Source of the DNA: Rehmannia glutinosa
Taxonomy: Eukaryota; Streptophyta; Magnoliopsida; Lamiales; Orobanchaceae
Length of the DNA stretch: 64,000 nucleotides
Direction of reading: 5' to 3'
Assembly (NCBI GenBank): GCA_016081115.2
Contig: JABTTQ020002847.1
Coordinates: 62,001 to 126,000, forward strand
Shown here: positions 10,662-22,240 of the stretch, piece after piece
Layout of the letters: each line of letters starts with the position of its first letter
Position numbering within the stretch: position 1 is the first letter of the stretch
Notes under the pieces: model-generated
What the model saw: the letters and a program-made list of their open reading frames with translations, nothing else
Told to the model about the DNA's origin: nothing
The model's database searches: none
Position numbers and translations under genes: made by a program

Positions 10662-11642
10662 TTAAAGAAAGAGGCCCAAGGGCTCAAACTTGATGCGACT
10701 TATTTGGTTGATCTGTTCTTCCATCTCAGTTGTCAAATAGTTCTTCCAATCCCCAACCTCGCCTTTCCTGAAAAAGGATTTATTTGGAGTATTTGAAAAA
10801 AAAGTTTCACTCTTGTTTACTTCCAAATTCTTGAGCCTCTCCAAACGGCACCTCCATAGAACCTCATCGACTTCCTTTTCATCTGCTAATGGTCTCCCTA
10901 AGAATTCAGCAATCTTGGAAACTTGTTGCTTTGGCTCACTTTTTAACTCCTCGTACTTGATGAACAATATTTTCTGAGGCCTTTTCTGGCTCTTTTGCCA
11001 ATACTCCACCACATGTTCGAAGAAAGGCCCGTACAAATGGATCCCAGAACAAAAATAATCAACTGCCTTTTCTAGCGGATATGGGTCTTGATTTGGCCGG
11101 GAAACGGAATTAAAAAAATGCCACATGGAGATCAGAGTGTCCTTTGGGTTTCGAGCAATGTACACAATTTTGCATGCAGAATTCTTGACAGAATCCGGAA
11201 GCACGGCATATGGCATATGCGTGTGGAGAAGACGAGGAGTTGATGCATCATAGAGGTCAATTTGTGAGTCCTTAGTTGAGTGGATTGTGGCTTCTACAGT
11301 AGGGATGTGGAAATGAGGATTTTCTATGGTTAAAATATCGTCGTGTTTATGAGAATTTTCATGGGTCTGGTGACTTTCTTTTTGCATGATACAAAGGGTG
11401 AGCGATTTGAGCCATGTGGTACCCGTTTTCATGGATGATGCAAGAAAAATATCGTCGTTTCGGGCATGGAAGCTTGATCTAAAAGTGATGGCGGACTTGA
11501 TGACGGTGGATGGAATCCAGAAGCCTTCCCACTGGTAGACGTCCTTGGCTTCCCAGAAAGGCGTTTTTGGTAGCTCGTTTACCAACTTCTCTACACTATT
11601 GTTGGGGTTTGGGGAAGCGGCGGATAAGTTTGGAATGGACAT
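10662..11642 (-). CDS. Plant cytosolic sulfotransferase (SOT family)
   Basis: Intact intronless frame of 326 codons, the usual length for plant cytosolic sulfotransferases, which move sulfate from PAPS to hydroxyl groups of small molecules such as flavonoids, brassinosteroids or desulfoglucosinolates. The PAPS 5'-phosphosulfate loop is MKTGTTWLK (residues 71-79), with Met where many members have Pro. The likely catalytic His is 142 in THMPY. The 3'-phosphate site is YIARNPKDTLISMW (161-174), and the C-terminal PAPS motif FRKGEVGDWK is at 291-300. No signal peptide or membrane segment is apparent, so a cytosolic site is expected. The first ATG is used; a TATA-like box lies about 70 bases upstream. 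The substrate cannot be read from sequence. This is the only host gene that looks functional in the window, although it is surrounded by mobile DNA. Confidence 0.93.
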   Translation of the reverse strand: MSIPNLSAASPNPNNSVEKLVNELPKTPFWEAKDVYQWEGFWIPSTVIKSAITFRSSFHARNDDIFLASSMKTGTTWLKSLTLCIMQKESHQTHENSHKHDDILTIENPHFHIPTVEATIHSTKDSQIDLYDASTPRLLHTHMPYAVLPDSVKNSACKIVYIARNPKDTLISMWHFFNSVSRPNQDPYPLEKAVDYFCSGIHLYGPFFEHVVEYWQKSQKRPQKILFIKYEELKSEPKQQVSKIAEFLGRPLADEKEVDEVLWRCRLERLKNLEVNKSETFFSNTPNKSFFRKGEVGDWKNYLTTEMEEQINQISRIKFEPLGLFL

Positions 11643-11707
11643 TGGAATGTATTGACTATTGAGAAACCTTATTGGCTATGAGATTTTGAGGGTTTGGAGT
11701 AAGACTG

Positions 11708-11715
11708 TATTTATA
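11708..11715 (-). promoter_or_regulatory. Candidate TATA box of the sulfotransferase gene
   Basis: The minus strand reads TATAAATA about 66-73 bases upstream of the start codon, which would give a short 5' leader of roughly 35-45 bases. Inference from motif and position only. Confidence 0.5.
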
Positions 11716-12940
11716 GTGTTTTCAAGATTGGGGTTATAGGAGTTCTATCTCAGGATCCATATTACTGTTACTTCTAAAAATAGTAAAATTAAAAAATGAT
11801 ATATCCATAATTTTGAAAAAAACAAATCATTTTAGAAAAAAATGTTGTTTTGGATTAGTCTGAAAAGAAAATAAAAGTGATAAAAAAACAGTGTATATAT
11901 TCATTATTCAGTACCCATTCATCCCAAACTGAGGATTCCATTAGCACAAAGTTTAGATAAGAGTTAGAAAAAGTGTAAAGTTTGTATGGTTTTACACTGT
12001 ATTTCTTGAAAGTAATAGTTAATGTCATATTACTACTTTAATTTAAGTAATATTTAAAAAATCATTAGGAGAAATGGACTTTAATTTATGCGAGGACACA
12101 AAAAATAGATTTAAACATTATATTTTTAAAAAATCAAGGAGGCCACATTCAATTAAATTTGACTGTTGACTAACTCATTTTTTTTTTCTTTTGAGGGAAG
12201 TTGACTAACTCATTTAATTGTATATAAAGGTGCAATTTGTTTAATTGTGTGGACTGTGCAGCCCGCCCTATATCAGTGTAGATTTTGTAACTGCCTTTCC
12301 GTCTTTTTTTTTTTTAATAAATTTTAATTTCATTGATTTATCAGAAGATTTTTTTTTTTGAGAGGTTTATCAGTAAAACAAATTACAACTGATTACAACA
12401 TCAAACAAAACCATTTACAAGTCATATATACCATAAACCATCTAAAACAATTTTTTTTAACTTATATAGATCTAACTCATCCGTAGAATTAGAACTTCGC
12501 AATGAAGGTATTCGAAAACACATATCAACAAACTTAATTTCGCTTCTGTCACATATTGTCAAGTAATGACTCCTCTAAATTTTTGAACAAAATCCCTCAA
12601 ATGGGACAAACTTATTTACTGAAAAAAAAAGCCACAAAGTACTGAAGACAAATAAAAGCCACCTATCGAACTCGATTAAATAAAAATATGTTAGTTGGGA
12701 CACACTTATTAAAACTAAAAGCATTAAAAATTATTTCCTCATGGAAGATGGGGAAGAAAAAGAAGAACAAGGTGAAAGAGCAAAAGCTGACTAGATTTTT
12801 CGTGGCCTTTCCATTTTTATTGTTTAGGTTCAAAATATCCATTCCTTTCATCAATGTTATATATATATATATATATATTTTTATGGAGACCCAACAATAA
12901 GTGTTTTTTGCTTTATTATTTTTCATTTCTTTGATTTTTT
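11716..12940. other. AT-rich intergenic DNA
   Basis: No gene is supported. It contains poly-T runs (for example about 12306-12316 and 12350-12359) and a (TA)n microsatellite at about 12858-12878. The short frames on both strands at 12663-12926 are low-complexity mirror images and not genes. Confidence 0.6.
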
Positions 12941-12944
12941 CAGT

Positions 12945-13070
12945 ACCATGGGGGATAATATGAGAGAAGACTCACACACTCATATGGAAATGGAATCGAA
13001 CCCATATTATTCGTCCTAACAACACAATGGGTTGAACCATTGAACCGCTGACCCAATTATTAACCAGGTT
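12945..13070 (-). repeat. Possible tRNA-derived SINE
   Basis: On the minus strand an exact B-box-like GGTTCGATTCC (complement of 12992-13002) follows an A-box-like GCGGTTCAATGG (complement of 13038-13049) at a spacing near that of a tRNA-type internal promoter. A tail of about 50 bases follows. There is no recognisable tRNA fold and no clear poly-A end, so a SINE relic is the best but not the only reading. Confidence 0.4.
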
Positions 13071-13169
13071 TGATGTCTGTCCCGGTTTTACAATATTACT
13101 TTTTAATTTCTTAATTATGAGGTTTCTATAAAGATAAGCTGAAGTAGGCTCTCAAACCCGTACTCTTAG

Positions 13170-13720
13170 ATATGGACCAATGGCTATTCACTAATTTAAT
13201 ATGTTTATTTAATTTTTTCTGCGCTTAACCTATGATATAGAGGAAGATTGGCCAAGTAGCCCAACCACCACAAACTTTACGGTGGAACTTGGGAGTTTTG
13301 GGAAACACGTTTTATGTGTTTTGATATCTTTCTCTCAATTTTTTTCTTGATCGGTGTATTATCTTGCTCTCAATATTTTGCCTATAAAAAGCGTTGGAGA
13401 GTTGAGAGGAAAAACACATTCAATCGAGAGTGAAAGGTAAGAGAAAAAAAATAGTGTAGCATTTGGGGAAATAAATTTGTATGAGTCAAATTGTGATAAG
13501 TGCGGAAAACATTCAGGTTATACAAAAGGGCTGGGGTGTGTATTCTTTAATTGATAGCTAGTAAAGTGGTTCTACATTAGTGTTATTTACTTATATTTGG
13601 TCTATAAAATTCTCGTGGACGTAGGCAGGTTTTGCCAAACCACCTAAATCTCTGTGTGTAATTTATATTTTGTCGGAATCATTTTTTTTGTCATCATTTT
13701 GTTGGTATAATTTGTCGGAT
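13170..13720 (+). repeat. Possible copia-type solo LTR or LTR fragment
   Basis: A TATAAAAA box at about 13383-13390 is followed some 225 bases later by CGTGGACGTAGGCAGG (13614-13629) and then CCAAACCACCTAAATC. This wording is characteristic of the R/U5 part of Tork/Tnt1-like copia LTRs. Neither edge nor a target duplication can be fixed, and no internal domain follows. Confidence 0.45.
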
Positions 13721-14880
13721 ATTCCGGAATGCGGATAAATCAAATATCGGATCACGACACGGCTCCGCTGCACCCAATAGTAGGAAAATACAAGACAAAT
13801 AACTCAACCCTAGGATTGATAGAAAGTCTTTTTATAGCTAAGCCGAGATGGCTTCATAGGCAACGATCTGGGGTTTGGAAGTTAATTATGAACTAGTTTC
13901 TTAGTTATTCACTGATTTTCAGACAACATAGCCTTGAAAAGGCTGTTAGCAAATTGCTTCAAATTGAACTCCGCATGATGTCCTATAGGTGGAAAAGGAA
14001 AGTGATGAAATTTTGGCATATTCATGGAGCAATGAAACAGTAAAAGAAATGCAGCAGAAAAGATGAATCTTGCTATATCAGGAACAATATGCAGTACAAG
14101 CAAAGGTGCAACATATATACAAGAAATAATTACACTAACCCCTCCAAACTTTACCCATTTTTTCCCTTTATCTACCAAACTTTAATTTGTTAACTATGTC
14201 TCCTAAACTATGAAAATTTTATACTGTACCGTATATGGACAATTTTGCCCCTCATAGTTTTGTTTCTTTCTATCAACATTTCTAGTTTTCTTCCTAAACT
14301 CCAATTTATTGCATTTTACGTCATAATTTATAAATTTATTGCACAATTCATTAAACATAATATTAGCTCCAACATCAATTTGTTTCTAGATTTAACAAGG
14401 AATGAGCACCCTCATTTTCTATCACCTATATATTTTGTTCATAGCATTATTAGACCTATTCTGATCCAATCTCTATTCCGAGACCTTAAGGGGTCATGTC
14501 ACGTTTTCAGCCTATAAACTCAACAGGACATACTTTTTCAAAGGTTTCATGACCAAGTGTTCAGCCGTTTCAAACCAGATATTTTGATTGAAAACAAAAA
14601 TAGTCCATTACGATCATATTAGGCCCAACATGCTTATGTAAAATTAAAATATCCCTTAAAATCCATACATTTCTTTGACCGAAACAACACTGGGTGAGAT
14701 GATTTGCAACATGTACCAGTCGGAAGATAACTGCACCAAGACCTTTTCACAGACGGTTTCCACCATCGAACTTCACTTTCGGGGAAGATGATCTAAAAGT
14801 TATTTGACTCCTTCAGATACTGCTTCGCACAACATGTACCAGACGCGCATACAAGTATCTTATTCAAATGGATATATTAA
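13721..14880. other. Intergenic DNA with MITE-like sequence
   Basis: No gene is supported. Positions about 14110-14240 carry CCCCTCCAAACTTTACCC-type wording that resembles, in reverse, the block at 25980-26075, suggesting remnants of one MITE family. The short frames at 13909-14178 and 14245-14517 show no family features. Confidence 0.4.
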
Positions 14881-15084
14881 TAAGACATTGGAACACATTG
14901 AAGCAAAACATTTCTTTTATTAAAAACTTACAGAATGATTTATTACATTAGTAATATGCTTTTGGGAAGAGAATACTTATTTAACCTCTTATATACAAGA
15001 CTTGCATTTTCTCACACATAAGCTTAAAAAAGAAAAACTTAAATTTTATGAAAATTAAATACTCAGCTATTACCAATGAAATTT

Positions 15085-16143
15085 TTATTTTCTGAACACT
15101 AAGGGAAGTTGTTCAATGCCTTTAGCGTTGTGTAGATCACATTTATATAGAGGTAACTGATGCCTATGTACGCTTGAATTATTCCTTCCACTTGCTGAAA
15201 GAAGTGGAGGCTTACTCAGCTTCACATGGCTTAGGTCCCAATTTGTGTGGTATCCCAAGCATGTAGTTAAGGCTCCCAAGCTTGCTGACTCGTTTCCTTC
15301 ATCTTTTAGTGTAGTGGAAGTAAAGTTTGTCATGTCCTACCTTTCGTATTTTCTAAAAGTGGGTTTCCGCATGCCTGCCGTCACATTTCTCCACCAAGTA
15401 TGTCGGGGAATAGTCCTCAAATTATTGGATAATTTGGCAGTTTTTTGACTTTCCTTCTGCGTATCTAGGAAGTCTTCGATCAATTTTTTGTCGAAATCTT
15501 TTGCCAAATTCTGGCTCCTTTTGATTTGGACATTCAGGGTAAATACGATTTTTCCACTGACCACTATGAGCCATATGGAATATTTCCAACGAGTTTCTTT
15601 ATTCTCTGGCATATTATTTTTCCAAAGAAGACTTATCTTTTTTTTTTCAAATAAGTCATCTGCAAATCTTGGTGTTTTTCCCATCATTGTGTTGAATAGG
15701 AATAACACATTCGTTGAATTTTGACAAAACTTGAATGGAAACTTGACTTTGTCCATTTCTGTAAAATAGACCCATAACCACCATGCTCGTCTTATTGAGA
15801 TTTGATCTTCATTAAAAGATATAACTAAAGGAACATCTTCTCAACTTGTTTCCTTGATAGTTCTGAAGGTACGTTCATCTAGTCTTCGAAGCCAGATATA
15901 GTGAAAGATCTTATGATTTCCTTTTCCAATGTGTTCCAGAGCTGCACTAATAGAATACAGTTCCAAAGTATCTCGACATTTTAGGCTTTCATTATTTGAC
16001 CAGCCTCGTACACAACTTCCTTGGATCCATTTTAGTAATTGTTTAATATATGGGAAGGCTGGGGAGGTAGTATAGATCGAAGCCAGATCAGCTCCAAAAT
16101 TATACCAACATTTGACTTCGTGCGGACTGGAATTTTGTAACAT
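15085..16143 (-). pseudogene. Second ORF of the endogenous pararetrovirus
   Basis: Three open segments (16143-15841, 15756-15337, 15333-15085) lie in one frame, separated by only two stop codons, giving about 353 codons downstream of the RNase H region. This is better preserved than the polyprotein. Florendoviruses are known to have a second ORF of unknown function in this place; equivalence here rests on position, not on a recognised domain. It is rich in Trp and basic residues and has no membrane segment. Confidence 0.5.
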
Positions 16144-16199
16144 CTACACTCTTGAATATCTTCCAGAAATATCGATTTTTGTTTATTTTAGATGTATGT

Positions 16200-17330
16200 C
16201 GTGTTTTGTATTTAGTTCGTATTTTGTATTTAGTTTCTCCAAATTCATCTGGTAATCCTTCCAAGAAGAAGAAACTTAATTCCCTTTAGTATCACCCTTA
16301 GAGTTGCTTGTCATTGGCCTAAGGTTGATCTATTTGTCCTTAACCCCTAATGTATTGAGTTGACGTGATGACTGAGGAGTTGAGTATCATCTTTTTCTTG
16401 GGCTAATATTTATGTTTGCTTAGGGGTCCTTCTTGTTGATATGCAATCGTGCTTTACTGTCTGCAAATAGACCACAACAATGTTGACTCTTCTATGCTTG
16501 GTGTGATTTTTGTAATGTCTGTTACTTACTAGCAATCACAGGCATCTGTGTAAAGAACCAATTCATCCTCGTAATTTGGAATTGCCAGTTTTGAAACCTT
16601 TTGCAAACTTCTCTGAGCTTCTTAGTTCTTTATTAATGGTCATCACTCCACTTAATTTCAGTATCTTTCTTGAGCAATGGGCTGAAAAGATTGTAGATTC
16701 GTTGATCTCAATCCCAATGAACTCGATATGTCTTGTAGTGACTACTTTTCAAATAACATTAACCCTTCTTTGTGGCAAACATCTGAGAGTGCATATAAAT
16801 GTTTGAGATGTTCCTTCATGTTACATGATGCACTAAGGATGTCATCAATGTAAACAAACATGAACTTAAGTAATCTTTGGAAAGATTATCCATCTTTCTT
16901 TCAAGTATCTTGGGTGCATTGATCAATTTCATAAGCATCACATTCTAGATAGAAAGCAGATTTGCAATCGAACTTTGAGAATACTTTGGCATTCTTAATG
17001 CAGTTCACTAGGTGTTCTCTGCTTGGAATATAATATCCATCAAAATCCAAGATGTTATTAATCCTTTTATAACTAATAACAAATCTTAGTTTCCCTAGTT
17101 TTATTTCCCCATGGTTTCGGATTAAAATTCTAGACTGTTGCATGGAGAAACTTCATCTTCGATTAACTTAAGGTCAACATGTTCCTTAAGTATCATCTCC
17201 ATATCATTTTAATATTCTTGGTTCATACGGATTGGTTTATATCTTACGAGGTCAATTTCTTTTCCTTCTTTCACATTCAATGATGCTTTGAGCTAATTCT
17301 TCTCCCACCATACTAGTGGGTCTTCTTTAA
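16200..17330 (-). pseudogene. Pararetroviral reverse transcriptase and RNase H
   Basis: The minus strand holds KLRFVISYKRIN, FDGYYIPSRE and FSKFDCKSAF (17143-16901), the conserved blocks of caulimovirid RT. The catalytic motif YIDD is encoded by the complement of 16840-16851. RNase H begins with a YTDACD motif (complement of about 16530-16551), where TDAS is usual. Upstream, KLIEDEVSPC-like wording at about 17170 matches the region before RT. Many stops and shifts make it inactive. RT and RNase H would copy the pregenomic RNA. Confidence 0.85.
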
Positions 17331-17849
17331 AATCCCTTTGAATTTTTCTCTTAATGTCCTCGATCTAACCGGATCTTTAGGAGTGACTTGGTTATGGAAT
17401 ATCTCGTACACTAGCTTTTAGAAGTCGAAATATTTCATTTAGATTCTCACTTCCAAAAAGTCACCTAGACTCTCGATTTGCAATTAAAGGATTATTTCTC
17501 TATATTTTCTTTGATCTTACATTTTTGGGTGTCAAAGTTTTTCTTTATCACCACGTTTGCTACAAAAAAAAATTGGCATTTTGCGATAGAATGCTTCTTG
17601 TAATCTTTGGACAATAATTTTATGATCACATAGGATTGTGAAAATAAGCCTTTTTGTCTCATTTTCTTATGTAAATTTTTGAAGGCTTGTAGGAAATTAT
17701 TTCCTAGCAAAACTTCGGCTTATATATCATGAAAATAGATTGGTGGTGTCTTAACTTTGTACCATGTGGTACGTCATGCTCAACCAATAATAATTTTTGC
17801 TTGTTTAATCCTCACTTAAGGATATGAATCCTTTTAGAAAAGTATTTTC

Positions 17850-18010
17850 CTGCCATATCTACTAGATCCTCACTAATATCTTTAGGAAATACCTCTGGTT
17901 TTGCAGTGTAAATTCCAACACCTGAATCAATATAGGCGGCGAAGTATTCTAGCTTATATTTCTCATATAACATTCGATAGAGATGTATGCATAGAGTAGA
18001 CTAATGGTCA
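17850..18010 (-). pseudogene. Pararetroviral aspartic protease region
   Basis: The minus strand reads YKLEYFAAYIDSG then IYTAKPEVFP (active site complement of about 17921-17935), the retropepsin active-site region of caulimovirid polyproteins. The small residue after DSG reads Val. Between here and the movement-protein segment (18.01-18.64 kb) readable pieces such as LYYLQQPLVGRYEGNLKI exist, but no capsid zinc knuckle is seen. Confidence 0.7.
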
Positions 18011-18639
18011 TCTAATTGTATTTCTAATCTTTCCCAAAGTTTATGATCATCAAGAAATTCTATCCCAAGAGTTATTTGTTTTGAGATTTTCCCATTGTTC
18101 TTGAAATAATTAACTCAATTTCACTGATCTTAAGGTTTCCTTCATACCTGCCAACTAAGGGTTGCTGGAGGTAATATAAAATATCACGAGGAAATATGTT
18201 ATCCTTTTGAGTGATGTTGATTCTTACTTCATCTTTTCTCCATTCTTCTGGATATTTCGGCTTTCCATGTGTTTTGAAGGCATCTAGGATGCGATTAACT
18301 ATATTTGGTCTGTTTTTTTAATGGCTACTACTAATGATCTTGTCTTACTATAAAGACACCTTATTTGGTTCAACCATAAAAGTTTCATTTCTATTGAAGA
18401 TTGGTTGATCTTGTATTTTCATATCAATTCTCTTTTATTGTTAGAGATTCGATAAGTTCTGGTTAAACCACTCTAGCGAAGTAATCAAAGATTCTCGGGA
18501 CATCAATAAATATTTTCCTCAAGAATACTTCTGAATGATACGAATTCGAGAGTGTATAAGAATCTTGTATGTGATCGAGTAAGGTACATTTCTTTCTTTC
18601 ATCAGAAGTGTTCTTTTGAAATCTCAATGAAGGATCTAA

Positions 18640-19357
18640 GCTCTATTGAAATATCGATCTCCCAAATTGTATGCAATTCTATGATAGACATTGAATGCAA
18701 ATTTTTCTGCATACAAATTTTCTATCACTTCCCCAAGGCACGAGCTCTTGATATTTGGGATTCGCATGTCTAACATAACAAGGTTTAGCGGTGAATCAAT
18801 TATTTCTTTGAAAGTTGTTTTGAAGATAACTATAATGGCTTCAATGTGGATCCTTGAAAGTATATTTGCAACTTCTCTTTTAACTCTGCTTTGATCTCCA
18901 GGATTTCTCGATATGGGATCAACTACATCTCAATCAGGCCAGTGAATTCCATAGAAATGACAAATTCTCCAGTAGTCACCCTGTTCATAATTTGATGTTT
19001 TATATTTTGAAATCCAATCTTATTCAATGCTTTCTCCATTAATCCTATTGTAAATAAATCACACATCTAAAAATTTTGATATTATTTCATAATTCTCATA
19101 AGGTCTTTTGAAAAATCGTTGTGTTAGAGAAGAATCCTGACATATGCTCTCTAATTGTTTGTTGAAGAAAATAGTTTTCACTCTGATTCCGAACTGGATT
19201 GAGTTCCATCTTCCGAATAAATTTCTTCTCCATAAATGCTCTAATATGAGGATATATCCTCAATTTGATACATATATACAAGATTTTGTTAGTAGATAGC
19301 TTCTTCGAATTTTGGTGTTGCTTCAAACTGTTTGACTCCTCGTCTCTAATTGTCTAG
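18640..19357 (-). pseudogene. Pararetroviral movement protein region
   Basis: On the minus strand a readable stretch (about 18930-18660) contains IHIEAIIVIFKTTF, LNLVMLDMRIPN and FAFNVYHRIAYNLGDRYFN, matching the conserved core of the 30K-type movement proteins of Caulimoviridae. Upstream the coding signal continues to the CACTA insertion at 19357, including RPYENYEIISKFLD. Several stops interrupt it. The protein would enlarge plasmodesmata for cell-to-cell spread. Confidence 0.7.
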
Positions 19358-19379
19358 CACTACAAGAAATCCAGTCAAA

Positions 19380-19700
19380 GACATCGGTTTTTAGCCGATG
19401 TCTATGTAAAAATCAACCGATGTCGTAATCGATGATGTTAAAAGTATACCTTTTCAACATCGGTTTTAAGGATACAAAAAGTGATGTTGTTATGCAATAA
19501 AGACATCATTTTTTAACCGATGTTGTTAACTTGCGATTTGCTAGCTTTTTATGAAGTGTCATCAGGTTTTGACCGATGTTGTTGATTTCTTTGAGCTCGG
19601 TGGAAAACCGATGTTATAAATGATTTAACATCGGTCTGTAACTGATTTTGTTCTTACAAAAATGATGTTATTGTATTGGGTTCAACATCAATTTTGGTAG
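19380..19700. repeat. Left subterminal repeat array of the CACTA element
   Basis: At least seven copies of an ACATCGGT / ACCGATGT motif occur in both orientations. The right end (23690-23950) has a related but more divergent set built on GATGTC and GATGTT. Such arrays are normally the binding sites of the CACTA transposase. Confidence 0.75.
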
Positions 19701-20521
19701 AACGACATCGCTTTTTGTATATAACAACCATCAAACATGAAAGCAAGAAACAACATATCATTACCGATCAAAAAAAAAAGAAACAACATATCATTAATGC
19801 TAATTCATCCAATCACATCAAAATAATTTCCAAAAGGATAACACTAGTATCAACAAGTCCAAACAACGCATACTAAACTACATAACTTCAAAAGTGTCAA
19901 TATACCAATTAACATCAAGTATAAGCACATGATCAATACATACACTACACACATAAATATAATAATTTCAAAATGGTATAATAATATCAAGTTTCTCAAT
20001 ATTTTAAAGAAGGCATCAAAAGACTCCAAATTCGCTAACTTCTCCGCCTTCATGCAAAAACTAGATGAGCTGAATCATCCAGAGTACAAAATGTACAACT
20101 AACAACTATTACTTCGATCACCGCACAATACAATTAAAAGATTATAACTCAAAAGCAGAAAGTAATTCAAATTTTAAAGACATGCATAATAAAATACTCG
20201 AAATAAATCTATCTAACAATTTTAAGTATTCAATAATATTAGAGGAAATCTTTGACCAAGACATGTATAATAATATTGTTTATTTCAAATACACCTTGCA
20301 TAGGTGTAATACATCCATTTAAACACCACTAATTAGCTAGTAGAGGAGAAAATAAAATAAGATGTAGGGAAGCTAATGGTAATGCAGTTTGATGCACAAG
20401 CATATTAATTAACAAAGACAAAAAGCCAATGCTAGCAAAAGGTTGACACAGAACTAACAATGTGAATCGAGAAGATAAAGAGCATCATGATATAGTAAAA
20501 GAATATGAGCAGAGCACTTAC

Positions 20522-20621
20522 TTGTAGATGCAACAATTTCAAACGTGGTAAGTTTGCCTCTAGAAATTGGATAAGGGTTTATCTCTAGCCCAGCGACCTT
20601 GACAACATAGTCCTTATCGCA
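20522..20621 (-). pseudogene. Captured exon of an ML-domain (NPC2-like) gene
   Basis: The minus strand translates as CDKDYVVKVAG followed by LEINPYPISRGKLTTFEIVA, the N-terminal part of the ML lipid-recognition domain of plant NPC2/PITP-like secreted proteins. The exon ends at a GTAAGT donor (complement of 20515-20521). Only this exon is recognised; signal peptide and later strands of the domain are not seen nearby. It lies inside the CACTA element and is therefore a captured fragment, not a gene. Confidence 0.65.
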
Positions 20622-20873
20622 ATTTATTCAAATGACAAAGGTGACAAATATGCAACAAAAAGAAGCAAAGACAATTGAAGAATTTACTTTCACAAAAAAT
20701 ATTCTTTATCTAGAACAGGACAATGTTATATCAAAGTAGGACAGAAACAGGGATGATACATATTTACATAAATGGGGTAAAGCAACAACAACACAGACAG
20801 AACATCATTTACAATCTGGATGTAAGCCGCCAACTCCCCAAATCCAACAATAAAACAAAATTTTTTAAAAAAA

Positions 20874-21133
20874 GGGATAATAATTACAAAAACTACTCCT
20901 AAAGTTTAGCTTTAATTACAAAAAACTACAATTATTTTCTTTCAAAATAACAGAAACCTCCTTTAGGTGTTACAAACACCCATTGAGGTTTGTATTTACC
21001 CAACAAACACCCCCTTCATGATGAAATTTGTAAAGTAGAAACAAATGCCAAGTGGATATTCATAATTTTGAAAGGTAACTGTGTTTTTTTTCTAATTAGG
21101 CTAAACCTCAAAGGTAATTTTTGTAATTAGCCC
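20874..21133. repeat. MITE inside the CACTA element
   Basis: About 260 bases with imperfect terminal inverted repeats, GGGATAATAATTACAAAAAC on the left and a related GGGCTAATTACAAAAATTAC on the complement of the right end. The centre carries ACAAACACCCATTGAGGTTT, shared with the block at 22005-22240. Confidence 0.55.
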
Positions 21134-21591
21134 AAAATAAAAATAAACTGGGAGCTAACTAGCTAAGTTTTAATAACAAACTTACGACTCTCTCAAAGAA
21201 ACTTCTTCTGTCCCTTTTCCGGGCATTTTTGATTGCCTAAAGAAGTATTTAACAAGTATTTAAGAAAACGTCTAACAAGTCTTCTCAAAGCTATACTAAT
21301 TCTTTCATTGAGGGCAGCTGCAAAACACTCCAATATCATGTCTGCAAATAAGAAGTATATACATCAATTTACATCATTGAAGTTCATGCCTGCAAATAAA
21401 ATCAAGAATTGGACAGTGTGCTAGGAAGTTGACACATAGATAACTCAATTCCTCCAAATAGGTTATAACAAATGAACATAGAAAAATTCAAGAAACAGGG
21501 GACTCTGTAAATATTCAAAACCCATTACATATATCACAACATTACAGGACATAAAAAAGAAAATTGTAAAAGATACATACATTATGTATAC

Positions 21592-21887
21592 TTTGGTCGC
21601 CATTGGAATAAAAGCTCCCCTTTAAAGCATCCTAGAAACCACAAAGGCTAGTTTTCACTTAATTTCGATGTTTATTAACTTGGCAATACATTGACATAAA
21701 ACAATTTGAAGACGGGAAAACATATCATTCTGATATCCTATTAGAGCTATGATGCAAGATATAAAAATATCAAAACAATTACTTTGATTTCACTCCCAGA
21801 TTTGAGCTTGCCAGTGTATATATCATCCCTCAAGCTCTCCACGATCTTTATAGTAGTCCTAGGTCCAAAATCAGCCACTAATAATGC
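21592..21887 (-). pseudogene. Captured two-exon fragment of chloroplast FtsY
   Basis: Exon 21783-21887 (35 codons, minus strand) encodes ALLVADFGPRTTIKIVESLR then DDIYTGKLKSGSEIK, the N-domain of chloroplast FtsY, receptor of the chloroplast signal recognition particle. A GT...AG intron of 151 bases (21632-21782) separates it in phase from exon 21592-21631, starting DALKG. The second exon diverges after that and ends at a GT donor. The GTPase domain is absent. Sequence and intact splice sites show that a genomic segment was taken up by the CACTA element. Confidence 0.75.
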
Positions 21888-22004
21888 CTAGCGGAACAAG
21901 AAAGGAAATAGATCATTGATCTATATATAAGCATAAAACAAACTGAACAAGAAATCATTCCAAATGAATGTTTTTTTCAAGTAAAATAAGAAAAAAATGA
22001 ACTT

Positions 22005-22240
22005 TTCTTCTCAGGTTAAACTACAAAAATAACCCTCTGTGATTAGTCTAATTACAAAAAACTTTAGGCCCATCAAGGTATTACAAACACCCCATTGAGG
22101 TTTGTATTTGCTTACAAAATATCCCACTTTGATGATACAACATACTTGCTTTAGACAAATGTCATATTCTAAGTCACAAAATGATATCTGCATACAATAA
22201 AATTCACAAATTACATGTACAATCATAATCAAAGGTTCCA
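22005..22240. repeat. Second, truncated copy of the MITE family
   Basis: Shares CAAACACCCCATTGAGGTTT and neighbouring wording with the MITE at 20874-21133, but a full terminal repeat pair is not visible. Confidence 0.45.

Noticed and set aside
12663..12926. Frames on both strands in AT-rich DNA
   Set aside because: They are mirror frames of low-complexity sequence including a (TA)n run.
20522..21887. Functional ML-domain or cpFtsY gene
   Set aside because: Only isolated exons are present, the GTPase domain and signal peptide are missing, and both lie inside a CACTA transposon.
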